From Maribacter huludaoensis (GTDB taxonomy: Bacteria > Bacteroidota > Bacteroidia > Flavobacteriales > Flavobacteriaceae): a stretch of 64,000 bases of DNA. The notes beneath the pieces were generated by a model. That model was given only the letters and a program-made list of their open reading frames with translations, searched no databases and was not told the DNA's origin. Shown here one piece after another: positions 8,832 through 18,421 of the stretch. The stretch's first letter is position 1; each line of letters opens with the position of its first letter. A program made the position numbers and the translations under genes. The stretch spans positions 825,376 through 889,375 of the forward strand of contig NZ_JARKMS010000002.1 of the NCBI RefSeq assembly GCF_029350945.1, written 5' to 3'.

Positions 8832-9653
8832 ATGACCACTCAAGAGCTAGTTGCCCAAATACATAAAAAACAATCTTTTTTATGTATTGGTTTAGATACA
8901 GATCTAGAAAAGATTCCTTCATTTTTACTGGAAGACGAAGATCCTATTTTTGCATTCAACAAAGCCATTATAGATGCTACGCATGATTTGTGCGTGGCAT
9001 ACAAGCCAAATATTGCTTTTTATGAAGCATACGGTGTTCAGGGCTGGTCTGCATTGCGTAAGACCATTAAGTACCTGAATAAGAACTATCCTGATATTTT
9101 TACTATTGCAGATGCAAAAAGGGGAGATATAGGCAACACTTCTACAAGGTATGCAAAGGCATTTTTTGAAGATTTAAATTTTGATTCCATCACCATAGCT
9201 CCGTATATGGGAAGGGATTCTGTTGAGCCTTTTTTAGCGTTCAAGGATAAGCATACAATTTTACTTGCCTTAACCTCTAATCAGGGTGCTTTTGATCTGC
9301 AGACAAAAAAAATAGAAGGTAAAGAGCTCTATAAAGAAGTATTGTCTGTTTCTACGACGTACAAAGGTGCAGAGAACTTAATGTATGTGGTAGGTGCTAC
9401 CAAAGCTGAATACCTTAATGAAATTCGTGAGATTGTACCAAACAGCTTCTTGTTGGTCCCTGGAGTTGGAGCACAGGGCGGAAGTCTAGAAGAAGTTTGT
9501 AAATATGGAATGTCCAAAAACGTCGGTTTGCTAATAAACTCTTCGCGTGGAATAATTTATGCGTCCGATAATGAAAATTTTGCAGATGCCGCCAGATCTA
9601 AGGCAAAAGAGTTGCAGCAGTCTATGAAAATTGAGTTGGAAAAATTAGACTAA
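8832..9653 (+). CDS. pyrF: Orotidine 5'-phosphate decarboxylase (type 2)
   Basis: Last step of UMP synthesis: decarboxylation of OMP. The 273-residue protein shows the catalytic motif [16 protein letters not shown] (about 94-109) of the longer type 2 family, the N-terminal [12 protein letters not shown] and the phosphate-binding [11 protein letters not shown] (about 207). It begins 3 nt after prfA. Its last 9 nt overlap the end of the convergent 63-codon gene on the minus strand. The other de novo pyrimidine gene in the window, pyrD, lies 46 kb away. Confidence 0.96.
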   Translation: MTTQELVAQIHKKQSFLCIGLDTDLEKIPSFLLEDEDPIFAFNKAIIDATHDLCVAYKPNIAFYEAYGVQGWSALRKTIKYLNKNYPDIFTIADAKRGDIGNTSTRYAKAFFEDLNFDSITIAPYMGRDSVEPFLAFKDKHTILLALTSNQGAFDLQTKKIEGKELYKEVLSVSTTYKGAENLMYVVGATKAEYLNEIREIVPNSFLLVPGVGAQGGSLEEVCKYGMSKNVGLLINSSRGIIYASDNENFADAARSKAKELQQSMKIELEKLD

Positions 9654-9836
9654 ATCCTCTAAAGTTTTTTTAATTCTTTGAGCTTTTAATTCGAAAAATT
9701 CTCCTAATTGAGTGTTTGACTGAATGTTTGAAGCTTTTTCCATAAATGTCTGATATTGATACTCTAATAGACTGATGATATCATTATTCGCCTCCATTGG
9801 CGTTACCGATCCTACCTTACAATACTGCTTGCTCAT
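9645..9836 (-). CDS. Small conserved hypothetical protein
   Basis: A 63-residue, probably cytoplasmic and helical protein ([17 protein letters not shown]...). I do not recognise a domain. It looks real because it starts with ATG and has a TATATTTG -7 box on its own strand at 9858-9865. It is also convergent with pyrF, overlapping its end by 9 nt, instead of lying inside another gene. The sequence has a single Cys and a leucine-rich C-terminal helix. No function is suggested. Confidence 0.6.
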   Translation of the reverse strand: MSKQYCKVGSVTPMEANNDIISLLEYQYQTFMEKASNIQSNTQLGEFFELKAQRIKKTLEDLV

Positions 9837-9857
9837 TATACTATGTTTTTGTTCTTA

Positions 9858-9865
9858 CAAATATA
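9858..9865 (-). promoter_or_regulatory. Candidate -7 element of the 63-aa gene
   Basis: The minus strand reads TATATTTG, 21 nt upstream of the ATG at 9836. Confidence 0.4.
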
Positions 9866-10060
9866 CGTTCAGATCAAAGTTTTAGACGTGGGTATAGGTA
9901 GCTGTACATCTAATTAATAGGTAATATGTCTTTTTTTTAACATTTGTGCAGATGAAAGCTTAAAAACATGTTCATTTTGTGTGAAATTTGATTATCCTAA
10001 ATGTTATATCAAAAAGAATTGATACATTGTGGGTTAACCGCGTTCTAAAAGAAAATCAAT

Positions 10061-10843
10061 TTGCTCCATTATATAACGTATCAACATAAAACATCTACTA
10101 CGTGGGTTACATTTGTACATGGGGCAGGGGGCAGTTCTTCTATTTGGTATAAACAAATACGTGAGTTTAAGAAGCATTTTAATGTCTTATTGTTAGACTT
10201 AAGAGGCCATGGTAACTCAAAGCCTGGCCTTAAGAATGTTTTTGATGAGAAATATACTTTTGACGTGATTACCAATGATATAGTTGAGGTCATTGATCAT
10301 GAAAAAATTAAGAAATCACATTTTGTGGGTATTTCCCTTGGTACCATACTAATTAGGAATTTAGCGGAAAACCATCCGGAAAGAGTAGAAAGTATGGTTA
10401 TGGGCGGTGCAATAATGAAACTAAACTTACGCTCACAAATTCTTATAAAGCTTGGTGTTGTTTTTAAAACGGTTATACCTTATTTATGGCTTTATAAGTT
10501 TTTTGCTTTTATAATTATGCCGAATAAGAACCATAGAGAGTCCAGGTCGCTTTTTGTTCGTGAGGCAAAGAAATTATATCAGAAGGAATTTATTCGTTGG
10601 TTTAAGCTTACTTCAGAGATTAATCCGTTATTACGTTTTTTTAGATCTGCCGACATTAACATACCTACTTTATATGTAATGGGCGAAGAAGATTATTTGT
10701 TTTTACCGAGTATTCGTAAAATAGCAAAATCACATCAAAATTCTAGATTGATAGTGATTGAAAATTGTGGACATGTGGTAAATGTAGAACAACCCAATTT
10801 TTTTAATGAAAAGGTGGTAGATTACCTAGTAGGTCAGAAGTAA
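10061..10843 (+). CDS. Alpha/beta hydrolase
   Basis: A 260-residue cytoplasmic alpha/beta hydrolase. The oxyanion segment is FVHGAGGSSSIW (about 18), the nucleophile elbow is VGISLGT (Ser at about 93), the acid is in MGEEDYLFLP (about 207) and the catalytic His is in NCGHVVNVEQP (about 234), so the triad appears complete. RGHGNS follows strand 4 as in esterases and epoxide-hydrolase-type enzymes. The start is TTG at 10061, since only four non-start codons separate it from an upstream stop. The substrate cannot be predicted, and the gene stands alone. Confidence 0.82.
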   Translation: MLHYITYQHKTSTTWVTFVHGAGGSSSIWYKQIREFKKHFNVLLLDLRGHGNSKPGLKNVFDEKYTFDVITNDIVEVIDHEKIKKSHFVGISLGTILIRNLAENHPERVESMVMGGAIMKLNLRSQILIKLGVVFKTVIPYLWLYKFFAFIIMPNKNHRESRSLFVREAKKLYQKEFIRWFKLTSEINPLLRFFRSADINIPTLYVMGEEDYLFLPSIRKIAKSHQNSRLIVIENCGHVVNVEQPNFFNEKVVDYLVGQK

Positions 10844-10895
10844 TTTACAGACTTCCCTATTTAAAAACTAAATCACGGTTTTTATGATATACCGA

Positions 10896-10930
10896 TAAAA
10901 AAGAAAAAGACCGATGTTTTAACATCGGTC
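10896..10930 (-). terminator. Intrinsic terminator after the susC-susD operon
   Basis: A 10-bp stem (GACCGATGTT / AACATCGGTC, 10909-10918 and 10921-10930) is followed on the minus strand by a T-rich run (complement of 10896-10908). It lies 33 nt after the susD stop. Confidence 0.85.
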
Positions 10931-10962
10931 CTTAACCATCAAACTAAACTATAACTCAACAT

Positions 10963-12393
10963 TTAATTTACGTCCCAAAATAAAGGCGTAGTTAAATTGT
11001 CTCCTCCTATAGCACTAGAAGCTGCATCATAGTTGGCACCATTTACTGCAGATTCTTTTACAGGATATATCATTCTCAAAGGAACTTCTTGTTGTGTTTG
11101 AGTAGAAAGTGCCAATTGCGGCCAGTCTAATCTTCTGTACTCGGTCCATGCTTCAAAACCTCTATTGAATAAAGAAATCCATTTTTGAGTACCTATTTTT
11201 TGCTTGTAATCTCCGGTAGCGGTAGAATATGCAACAGATGGTTGTGCTAAATATGCATCTACTTCATCTTGTGTACCACCGTAATAAAGAATTGAAGCGG
11301 TAATTCCAGCGTTGTAAAACTCTTCTGCATCACCGGCTATAAAACCTCTTTCTACAGCTTCTGCCAGAAAGAAAGCCACTTCAACATAATCCATAATTGA
11401 TCCTGGGTAAGTTGGATCACCAACAATGTCTAAATTAAGATGCGTGAAATTTGCATAGGAGTTGTTGCCACCGATCGGGCCACCAATATAAGGGTCTTTA
11501 TTATCCGCAAAATAATCATCTAGACGGGGATCGTTCAATTCTACCAACTTGTTCAATGAAGTTTCACCCGCAATATAATCCTCACTTCTATTTTCAACTT
11601 CGAATAAATTGTAAATAGGGTTAATGTTCGTAGTTGGTGAAGATTCATAGTAAATGATGGTATTATCATCATTAGATGTAAAGACACCGGCATTTACCGC
11701 TTCGGAAACAGTTGTGCTAGCTAATGCCGAATTGAAGTCTGCCAAACGCATACCTAATCTTAATTTTATAGAGTTGGCTAGTTTTCTCCATTTAACAACA
11801 TCGCCGCCATAAAAAATATCATTTGAGCCAAATGATTCCCCGCCACCGGCCAATGCAGCTTGGGCTGAAGAAATTCGGTCAATTAGATCTTCATATATAG
11901 TTTCTGCATCATCGTAAACTGGAAAAAGGTTATTGATGTCGGCAGATTCGCTATAAGGTATATTACCGTTCAAATCTACTAAATGTTGATAGGTATATAC
12001 TTTAATGGTCTCTATAATGGCCAATTGATTACCTCTTGTTGTGGCGTCTAAAATTTCATCTGCCTCTATCAATGCAACGGCAGAATTTAGGTCGTTGATT
12101 ACATTGTTGTAATATGTGGTCCAGTAGGCTTGTGACGGATCTCTACCTATAATTAGATAGTTAGATTCATCTACGTAAGTTGCCTGTGACCAGTGTTGTG
12201 ACCAAAGGCGAAATACGTTAGTACCGCTAATAGTCGTTATTCTATCCGCTAAGTTCTTTTCGGCATTGGCAACAAGTGTCTCTGGCGGAACTGCAGTTGG
12301 TAATTTTGGATCATTGTTATAATCCGTTATATCTTCCGTGCAGCTAGACAGTAGCATACCTGCCGAAGCTAATATTATATATATTTTCCTCAT
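10963..12393 (-). CDS. SusD/RagB-like nutrient-binding lipoprotein (SusD-like_2 type)
   Basis: Outer-membrane surface lipoprotein that caps its SusC partner and captures substrate. I start at 12393, where MRKIYIILASAGMLLSSC gives a signal peptide with lipobox; the longer frame from 12489 would run into susC. The mature N-terminus is acidic (CTEDITDYNND), as in surface-exported flavobacterial lipoproteins. FRLWSQHWSQATYVDESNY (about 75-93) is characteristic of the SusD-like_2 branch, which often sits with SusC proteins that take up non-glycan or unknown substrates. It lies 10 nt downstream of susC. No glycoside hydrolase, protease or sulfatase is adjacent, so the ligand is unknown. Confidence 0.93.
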   Translation of the reverse strand: MRKIYIILASAGMLLSSCTEDITDYNNDPKLPTAVPPETLVANAEKNLADRITTISGTNVFRLWSQHWSQATYVDESNYLIIGRDPSQAYWTTYYNNVINDLNSAVALIEADEILDATTRGNQLAIIETIKVYTYQHLVDLNGNIPYSESADINNLFPVYDDAETIYEDLIDRISSAQAALAGGGESFGSNDIFYGGDVVKWRKLANSIKLRLGMRLADFNSALASTTVSEAVNAGVFTSNDDNTIIYYESSPTTNINPIYNLFEVENRSEDYIAGETSLNKLVELNDPRLDDYFADNKDPYIGGPIGGNNSYANFTHLNLDIVGDPTYPGSIMDYVEVAFFLAEAVERGFIAGDAEEFYNAGITASILYYGGTQDEVDAYLAQPSVAYSTATGDYKQKIGTQKWISLFNRGFEAWTEYRRLDWPQLALSTQTQQEVPLRMIYPVKESAVNGANYDAASSAIGGDNLTTPLFWDVN

Positions 12394-12403
12394 TGTTATA
12401 TTT

Positions 12404-15400
12404 TTAGAATTGTAGTTTAATGTTAAAGCCATATTCCTTAACAGATGGATATGCACCAATCTGGAAACCTTGTAAATTACCAGCTCCAAAACTCTGTTCT
12501 GGATCAGCGTATGGTAAATCTTTACTAATTATCCATAAGTTTCTACCTACTGCTGTAAATGAAACGGCATTGAACGGTAATTTATCTATGAATTTTTTAG
12601 GTAAAGAGTAACCTAACGTTACCTCTCTTAATTTTACGTAAGATGCATCATATACAAACTGTGCATCTGGCGCGTTACCATAACGGCCATAAGGGTTTTC
12701 ATACGTTGTAAAGTCTGCTCTTACCGTATTTGCAGAGCCATCTTCTTGTACACCTGGTAAAATTACACCACCAGATGTGTTGTCGTTGGTAACGGGATCC
12801 CTTAAAGGATTACCTAAGTCGTTTACACCTGCCGTAACGTCATAAATACCTGTAGCCATACCAAAGTATGTATCTCCACTGAATACGCTACCACCTTCTT
12901 GTATATCTATTAAAAAGCTTAAGCTGATGTCTTTGTATTTGAATGTATTTGAAAGACCCATTTTCCAATCAGGATTAATGTCTCCAAGCACTTCTTGTGA
13001 AGACTCTGTTTTAAGATAAAGTCCGTCGGCACCAACTACTCTCTCGCCATCTATGTAAACGTAATCTGTACCTTTTAAAGTACCATAAGCTTCACCTTTG
13101 GCGGCATTTAAACTAACGCCAAAAAAGCTATTTACAAGAATGTTCTGTGAATCTTGAAAAAGATCTAATACCTCACTTTTGTAAGCTGAAAAGTTTACAT
13201 CTGTTCTCCATGAAAAATCTGGAGTTTTTATAGTAGTAAAATATAACTGTGCTTCCACACCTTTATTCGATACTTCCGCAGAATTTACAACTGTATTGGT
13301 AAAACCTGTTGAAGGTGTTATCTCTACAGGAATAATTGCATCACTGGTAATTTGTTCGTAAAGAGAAACATCAAAACCTATTCTTCTGTTCCAGAAATTC
13401 ATTTCTAGACCCAATTCCTTACTTTCAGTTCTTTCTTCCTTAAGATTTGGGTTGTTAGAAGTTCCTGGGTTAGAATATAATGTAGCCCCGCCAAAACCTG
13501 CAATTGGGTTAAAAGTGTTCAATAACTGATAAGATGTGGCACCGTTACCAACTTCTGCATAACCTGCTCTGAACTTACCAAAAGAAACAATGTTACTTTC
13601 AAATAAATTAGAAAATACAAAACTGGCAGATATTGCAGGGTAGTAGAAGGAATTCTGACCATCAGGTAATGTTGAGAAAGTATCGTTTCTAATAGAGCCT
13701 TCTAAAAATAGCATGTTGTCATAATCTATACTTGCATTGGCAAATGCACCGAATACACGTACGTCTGCATCATATTCAGAATTTGCATCAAAAACGATCG
13801 GGTTAACCGAGTTTGAAAGAGCATAGATACCTTCAAGTTTTAACCCGCCATCTGTAGTTGCGGTAACGTAATTGTTTTTTGTTTGCCTGTACGTGGTACC
13901 TAATACACCTGAAATACCGAATTTATCAGAGATATCTCCATTAAAATTTAAAAAGAAATCATAGTTGTATTCAGAAAAATTAATATTTTTTCTAGAGTAC
14001 TCAGGAGTATCGATACTGCCAATGTTATTTCTTTCTTCTCTTAGTTCTGCATAGGTATCAACCGTTGCTCTACCAAAAATTTCTAACCATGGTAGAACAT
14101 CATATGAAATACTACCGTACCCAAATAGTCTGTTTCTTTCGTCGGTATTGAAGTTTTCAAATCTGGTAAAATATGGGTTGTCCCAGTATTTTGGACCTAA
14201 ACTAGATGGTCCTGATGGGTTCCAGGAGATATTTTGTCCGGTAGAAAAGTAAGCATCACGCTGATCTTTAAGATCGGTACTGGTTGCCCACCATTGTCTA
14301 AAATTGGTCATAATGTTTTCGGCATCATACCCTGTACCATATCTACCTAATCCAGAACTTTTGGTATACGTGGCTTTACCTGTTACCGTTATTTTATCGT
14401 TCAGGTCCATAACACCTACTAAGTCAACATTATGTCTTCCTATTTCGCTATTTGGTAATATACCTGTTTGATCTAATTTGGTATAGCTCATTCTTAAGCT
14501 ACCTGTTTCAAAACCTTGGCTAATGGCAATGTTCTGTGAGCTGGTTACACTATTTTGGAAGATGTATTCAGGGCCGTTTTCCGGTGCTACCCAAGGACTT
14601 TGCTGTAAATATGTGTCAAGTTGTGGAAAGTAAGAATCCCATTGGTAAAGCAATAAATTTGGGTCGTATCGTTGACCAAAAGATCCATCTTCACCTGTTG
14701 CCGGTGTAAGATCTGCAATACCGTCACCATCAACATCTATTGAATCTAAGTAACCTGCTCCATAAAATGGACCGTAACCTTGACCGTATTCCTGTTGAAA
14801 GATCGGGAAGGTGTCTTTATCATATTTACCAATATTTACGGAACTAGTGATAGATACGCCTAAGCCTTCTCCTTTTTTACCTTTTTTTGTGTTGATAATG
14901 ATTACACCGTTCGCAGCACGTGATCCATATAATGCCGTTGCTGCCGATCCTTTTAAAACGTTGATGCTTTCAATATCATCTGGGTTGATATCACTTGCGG
15001 CGTTACCGTAATCATACCCATCACCACCTTCTGTCTGTGAGGTAGAGTTATTGGTGTCATTGTTAAGTGGTACACCATCTACAACAAAAAGGGCTTGGTT
15101 GTTTCCTGTAATTGAAGAATACCCTCTAATTACTACGTTGGCAGACCCCCCTAATGTTGAACTCTTTTTAATGTCAAGACCGGCAACTTTACCAGATAAG
15201 GAGTTTACAAAGTTTTGGTCTTTTGCTGTATTTACCTGGTCTCCCTGCACTTCTTGTGTAGCATACCCAAGTGATTTCTTTTCTCTTGAAATACCAAGTG
15301 CGGTAACAACTACTTCGTCTAATGCCTGAGCATCTTCTTGCATTTGTACGTTGATCGTATTGGTGCTACCTACTGTTTTAGAGGCCTCTTTTAAACCTAT

Positions 15401-15625
15401 GTAGGTAAAAACCAAAACGTCACCTGTACTTGTTTTTATCGAATAATTTCCGTCAAAATCAGTTTGTGTTCCATTTGTAGTTCCTTTGATAAGAATATTT
15501 ACACCCGGAAGGGGTAAACCAGTTTGATCTGTTACTGTACCCGTTATACTTTTGTCTTGGGCGAAACTGACGTACGCCACAAAAGAAAGTAACAGAGTAA
15601 GAAAATTTCTCGCGTTTGTTCTCAT
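12404..15625 (-). CDS. SusC/RagA-family TonB-linked outer membrane protein
   Basis: TonB-dependent importer barrel of 1073 residues. In order: signal peptide (cleavage after FAQ, about 22), carboxypeptidase-regulatory-like domain starting SITGTVTDQTGLPLPGVN (about 25-105), the DEVVVTALGI segment (about 103-112) that precedes the plug, plug domain with VVIRGYSSITGNNQALFVVDG and SINVLKGSAATALYGSRAAN, then a large beta-barrel ending in the aromatic terminus NIKLQF. It is followed 10 nt later by its SusD partner. The 315-nt region upstream has an imperfect inverted repeat and a TATTTTCG element. With no enzymes beside it, the pair is best called an orphan SusCD uptake unit. Confidence 0.95.
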   Translation of the reverse strand: MRTNARNFLTLLLSFVAYVSFAQDKSITGTVTDQTGLPLPGVNILIKGTTNGTQTDFDGNYSIKTSTGDVLVFTYIGLKEASKTVGSTNTINVQMQEDAQALDEVVVTALGISREKKSLGYATQEVQGDQVNTAKDQNFVNSLSGKVAGLDIKKSSTLGGSANVVIRGYSSITGNNQALFVVDGVPLNNDTNNSTSQTEGGDGYDYGNAASDINPDDIESINVLKGSAATALYGSRAANGVIIINTKKGKKGEGLGVSITSSVNIGKYDKDTFPIFQQEYGQGYGPFYGAGYLDSIDVDGDGIADLTPATGEDGSFGQRYDPNLLLYQWDSYFPQLDTYLQQSPWVAPENGPEYIFQNSVTSSQNIAISQGFETGSLRMSYTKLDQTGILPNSEIGRHNVDLVGVMDLNDKITVTGKATYTKSSGLGRYGTGYDAENIMTNFRQWWATSTDLKDQRDAYFSTGQNISWNPSGPSSLGPKYWDNPYFTRFENFNTDERNRLFGYGSISYDVLPWLEIFGRATVDTYAELREERNNIGSIDTPEYSRKNINFSEYNYDFFLNFNGDISDKFGISGVLGTTYRQTKNNYVTATTDGGLKLEGIYALSNSVNPIVFDANSEYDADVRVFGAFANASIDYDNMLFLEGSIRNDTFSTLPDGQNSFYYPAISASFVFSNLFESNIVSFGKFRAGYAEVGNGATSYQLLNTFNPIAGFGGATLYSNPGTSNNPNLKEERTESKELGLEMNFWNRRIGFDVSLYEQITSDAIIPVEITPSTGFTNTVVNSAEVSNKGVEAQLYFTTIKTPDFSWRTDVNFSAYKSEVLDLFQDSQNILVNSFFGVSLNAAKGEAYGTLKGTDYVYIDGERVVGADGLYLKTESSQEVLGDINPDWKMGLSNTFKYKDISLSFLIDIQEGGSVFSGDTYFGMATGIYDVTAGVNDLGNPLRDPVTNDNTSGGVILPGVQEDGSANTVRADFTTYENPYGRYGNAPDAQFVYDASYVKLREVTLGYSLPKKFIDKLPFNAVSFTAVGRNLWIISKDLPYADPEQSFGAGNLQGFQIGAYPSVKEYGFNIKLQF

Positions 15626-15940
15626 AAATTTAATTTGAGTGTTAGTTAGAAAAAGGTTAGTAAATATGGTGTAGAAGAGTCGGTCGATTTTTTAGATAGC
15701 TAATTCTTAAAAATGAGACCAAAAAACAATAATTTTTTTGATGCGAACCGACTCCTTATACCGGTAGCGAAAATAGAAGGAGTTGGCTGATCAATAGGTA
15801 GATTCCGACCTAAGTTAATGCAGATCTGACTTAAATTAACCTTTACTAAAACGGTAATTAATTGTTAACTAAGGTGTTGTAATATGTTAGGTGTAATTGT
15901 GAAAATTTTAGTAGAATTAAGTAAATATTACGATTACTTT
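15626..15940 (-). promoter_or_regulatory. Leader/promoter region of the susC-susD operon
   Basis: This 315-nt gap has no gene. It contains a 10-bp imperfect inverted repeat (CCGACTCCTT 15748-15757 / AAGGAGTTGG 15777-15786, one G-T pair) enclosing a palindromic TACCGGTA. On the minus strand TATTTTCG, a variant of the -7 box, lies in the loop. A leader of more than 100 nt before susC would follow. Its role is inference. Confidence 0.35.
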
Positions 15941-17401
15941 TTATTTCTTCCTATTTTCTATAAAGTCTTTTGGGGTCATGTGCATTCTTTGTTTAAATGC
16001 CTTGTAGAATGAAACTTTATTATTGAAACCACATTCGTAAATTAAATCTATAACCTGTTTGTTGTTATCTGTTTCAATTATTTTAACGGCTTCCGCTATT
16101 CTAAAATCATTAATTAATTCGTAGAAATTTTTATTTAATTCTTGATTTATTACCTGTGATAGGCTGTAACGGTCTACATTGATTTTTTTGGCAAGTTTGG
16201 ACAGTGTTAAAGTGTTATCCAAATATACTTTGTCAATATTCAGTGAATCTAATAACTGGTCTTTAACACGCAGACTCATATTCTCTGTCAAACTTGAGTT
16301 CTTGTACTTATTGTTTAATTTGTTCTTCTCTTCAAGGTTTATAGTACCTAAAATAATATTTGGTTGAATAATCAATAAAACTTCCAGCACAGAGATGAAC
16401 AGTATAAGATATACTGCTATAAAATACTTTGAAATATAGTCAAATACGTAAATGTGTTCAAAAGCGGCTCTTGCAATAATAAATAGTATCAATATAATAA
16501 TGAAGCCAATTAGTGTTAGCATCCATTTTTTAAACCCTTGGTCTAACTCTTTTCTTTTTAATTCAAAGTCTAAAATAATCAACATTAAATAGGCGGATAA
16601 GTGAATGGTTTTGATCCAATTATCGTTCATGACAAAATCTAACGCGTTCAAAAAAATATTATTTTCAGCATTTATGGTGTCATAAAAATTTCCAAAAATC
16701 AGTAAAGAAACCAAAACAAGAAAAAATGGTAGGTAGTGTAGCACAATTTCTTTTCTGCTAATATGTGTATCTGAATATTTGGTTTTTACATATAAATACA
16801 AAGAAGGGGCCCATAAGAAAAATAAGATCCTGTAAATTGAAACAGTAGGGGAGTAAGAGAAAAAATCTTGCCAATATAGTACCAGCTCTATCAATGCCAA
16901 GGATATGGCAAAAAGAAAAATGCCTAAATATATATTGTTGACTACATTTCTGTATTTATAGATTAAGGTAAAAGCTGTAATGAGTCCTATGAACGCTATT
17001 AGAACGAATATTATGTTTAATAGATAAACTTGTACTTTATGTTTGTAGTTATTGATGGCAACTTCATCTTCTTTCTCTAAATTTAATTCATCTTTCACTT
17101 CTAATTTAGTCAACTCGTTTCTAGAATCGTTTAGATAGTTTTGTAGGGTTTGCTCATCTGCAAAACCTAGAGATTTTGCCGAAATAAAATAATTGTACGC
17201 TTTGTTAAAGTTGTGGTTTTCGTATTCACATACCCCTAAAATGTAAAAATCTTCGGCGCTATATTCATCGATCTGTTTGGTAGAAATAGTAACAGATGCA
17301 CGTTCACAATCTATCAAATTTCCTGCAACCGGTTGTGGAATTAGATAGTTGAAAAACGATAATAATAATACAAGTGTTAAGGAAAAGTAGTTTGAAAGCA
17401 C
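15941..17401 (-). CDS. Membrane-embedded AraC-family transcriptional regulator
   Basis: A 486-residue protein with three parts: an N-terminal exported segment with a helix-turn-helix repeat resembling one TPR/Sel1 unit (ILGVCEYENHNFNKAYNYFI, about 54-73), a block of about seven or eight transmembrane helices (about 125-345), and a C-terminal AraC DNA-binding domain (about 385-486) containing LSKLAKKINVDRYSLSQVIN and IDLIYECGFNNKVSFYKAFK. The arrangement suggests direct membrane-to-DNA signalling without a kinase. It lies upstream of susC in the same direction, 315 nt away, and may regulate that operon (inference from position). The family is typical of Flavobacteriia and mostly uncharacterised. 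Confidence 0.85.
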   Translation of the reverse strand: MLSNYFSLTLVLLLSFFNYLIPQPVAGNLIDCERASVTISTKQIDEYSAEDFYILGVCEYENHNFNKAYNYFISAKSLGFADEQTLQNYLNDSRNELTKLEVKDELNLEKEDEVAINNYKHKVQVYLLNIIFVLIAFIGLITAFTLIYKYRNVVNNIYLGIFLFAISLALIELVLYWQDFFSYSPTVSIYRILFFLWAPSLYLYVKTKYSDTHISRKEIVLHYLPFFLVLVSLLIFGNFYDTINAENNIFLNALDFVMNDNWIKTIHLSAYLMLIILDFELKRKELDQGFKKWMLTLIGFIIILILFIIARAAFEHIYVFDYISKYFIAVYLILFISVLEVLLIIQPNIILGTINLEEKNKLNNKYKNSSLTENMSLRVKDQLLDSLNIDKVYLDNTLTLSKLAKKINVDRYSLSQVINQELNKNFYELINDFRIAEAVKIIETDNNKQVIDLIYECGFNNKVSFYKAFKQRMHMTPKDFIENRKK

Positions 17402-17521
17402 AAAAGTATTTTAAGGATATAAATAACTCTTAATAATTAAGACAATCTCAAATTTAAAAGGTTTAACCGTAACCTCTAAAAAGTTATATTAAATGTAAAA
17501 TTATTGATTTTTTGTGAGAAT

Positions 17522-17555
17522 ATAACAAAAAAAAACCGGTGCTCCCACCGGTTTT
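17522..17555 (-). terminator. Intrinsic terminator after the DUF4197 gene
   Basis: A 10-bp stem AAAACCGGTG / CACCGGTTTT (17532-17541, 17546-17555) with a CTCC loop is followed on the minus strand by a run of T (complement of 17527-17535). Confidence 0.85.
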
Positions 17556-17563
17556 AACTAACT

Positions 17564-17595
17564 AACTAACTCAAAAAATAACTAACTCAAAAAAT
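17564..17595. repeat. Tandem duplication of a 16-bp unit
   Basis: AACTAACTCAAAAAAT occurs twice in direct succession (17564-17579 and 17580-17595), preceded by further ACTA repeats. It lies just beyond the terminator at 17522-17555, about 165 nt upstream of the AraC-type gene. No function is evident; a slippage-prone leader element is possible. Confidence 0.7.
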
Positions 17596-17673
17596 TGAAA
17601 ATGAATACTTTAATACTGTTCTCTATTTTTTAACGTATAACTTTTTAAGTTATTGTAAGAACATTTTAAAATT

Positions 17674-18390
17674 CTACTTTTTATCTTGAAGAGCAAATAC
17701 TTTTTTTAGGACATCTGTAGTTCTTGAGGAATATTTTGTTCTAATTTCTTCTTCCTCTATGGCTATCATTTTATAAACCCCGGATAATGCTTCTTCCGTA
17801 ACATAGTCTGTTAAATCTGGATTAACGTTACTAGTAAGTGGTATAGAATTATACTTTGTTATGATAGAGCTCCAGATTTTATCGGCGCCTACTTTTTTGA
17901 ACGACTCATTAATAACCGGATTGAATTTTGCGTACAATTCAGAATTTGTTTTAGTTTCTAAATATGTAGTAGCTGCATTATTGCTTCCTAATAATATATT
18001 CTTTGCATCTGCAAATGACATTTGTTTAACTGCATTCACAAAAATTGGTGTTGCCTCTGACACGGCATCTTCCGCTGCACGATTTAAAACTTTTAGGCCT
18101 TCGTCCGCTAAATTGCCCAGACCTATATCACGTAAAGTTTTATCTACTTTTTGTAAATCTTCTGGCAAAAGAATTTTTACCAAATCATTTTTATAAAAAC
18201 CGTCCGTAGCCGTTAACTTGCTAACCTGTTTTTCAATACCAAGGTCTAGGGCCTCTTTTAAACCGTTTGCAATGGTTTCGTTACTTAAAGCGCCTTCTGT
18301 TGAAGTGGGTAGTTGATTTACAACTTGTTGTAATTCTGCACATGAAACCGCTAGTAACATGCATATGGCTAAGCTTACTTTTTTAATCAT
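17674..18390 (-). CDS. DUF4197 lipoprotein
   Basis: A 238-residue predicted lipoprotein: signal peptide MIKKVSLAICMLLAVSC with the Cys at residue 17. The rest is mostly helical and matches the DUF4197 pattern, including IANGLKEALDLGIEKQVSKL (about 41-60), YKNDLVKILLPEDLQKV (about 67), ADAKNILLGSNNAATTYLE (about 130) and a C-terminal YKMIAIEEEEIR. The family's function is unknown; the repeated amphipathic helices suggest a periplasmic helical bundle. It follows purU by 31 nt on the same strand and has its own terminator. Confidence 0.85.
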   Translation of the reverse strand: MIKKVSLAICMLLAVSCAELQQVVNQLPTSTEGALSNETIANGLKEALDLGIEKQVSKLTATDGFYKNDLVKILLPEDLQKVDKTLRDIGLGNLADEGLKVLNRAAEDAVSEATPIFVNAVKQMSFADAKNILLGSNNAATTYLETKTNSELYAKFNPVINESFKKVGADKIWSSIITKYNSIPLTSNVNPDLTDYVTEEALSGVYKMIAIEEEEIRTKYSSRTTDVLKKVFALQDKK

Positions 18391-18421
18391 TTGTATAAAA
18401 TTTATTTAGGGTCTACTGTAC

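Noticed and set aside
10963-15625. Polysaccharide utilisation locus
   Set aside because: Only SusC and SusD are present. There is no glycoside hydrolase, lyase, sulfatase or SusE/F gene nearby, so the term is not supported.
17564-17595. CRISPR-like repeats
   Set aside because: Only two adjacent copies of a 16-bp unit without spacers and no cas genes; it is a simple tandem duplication.
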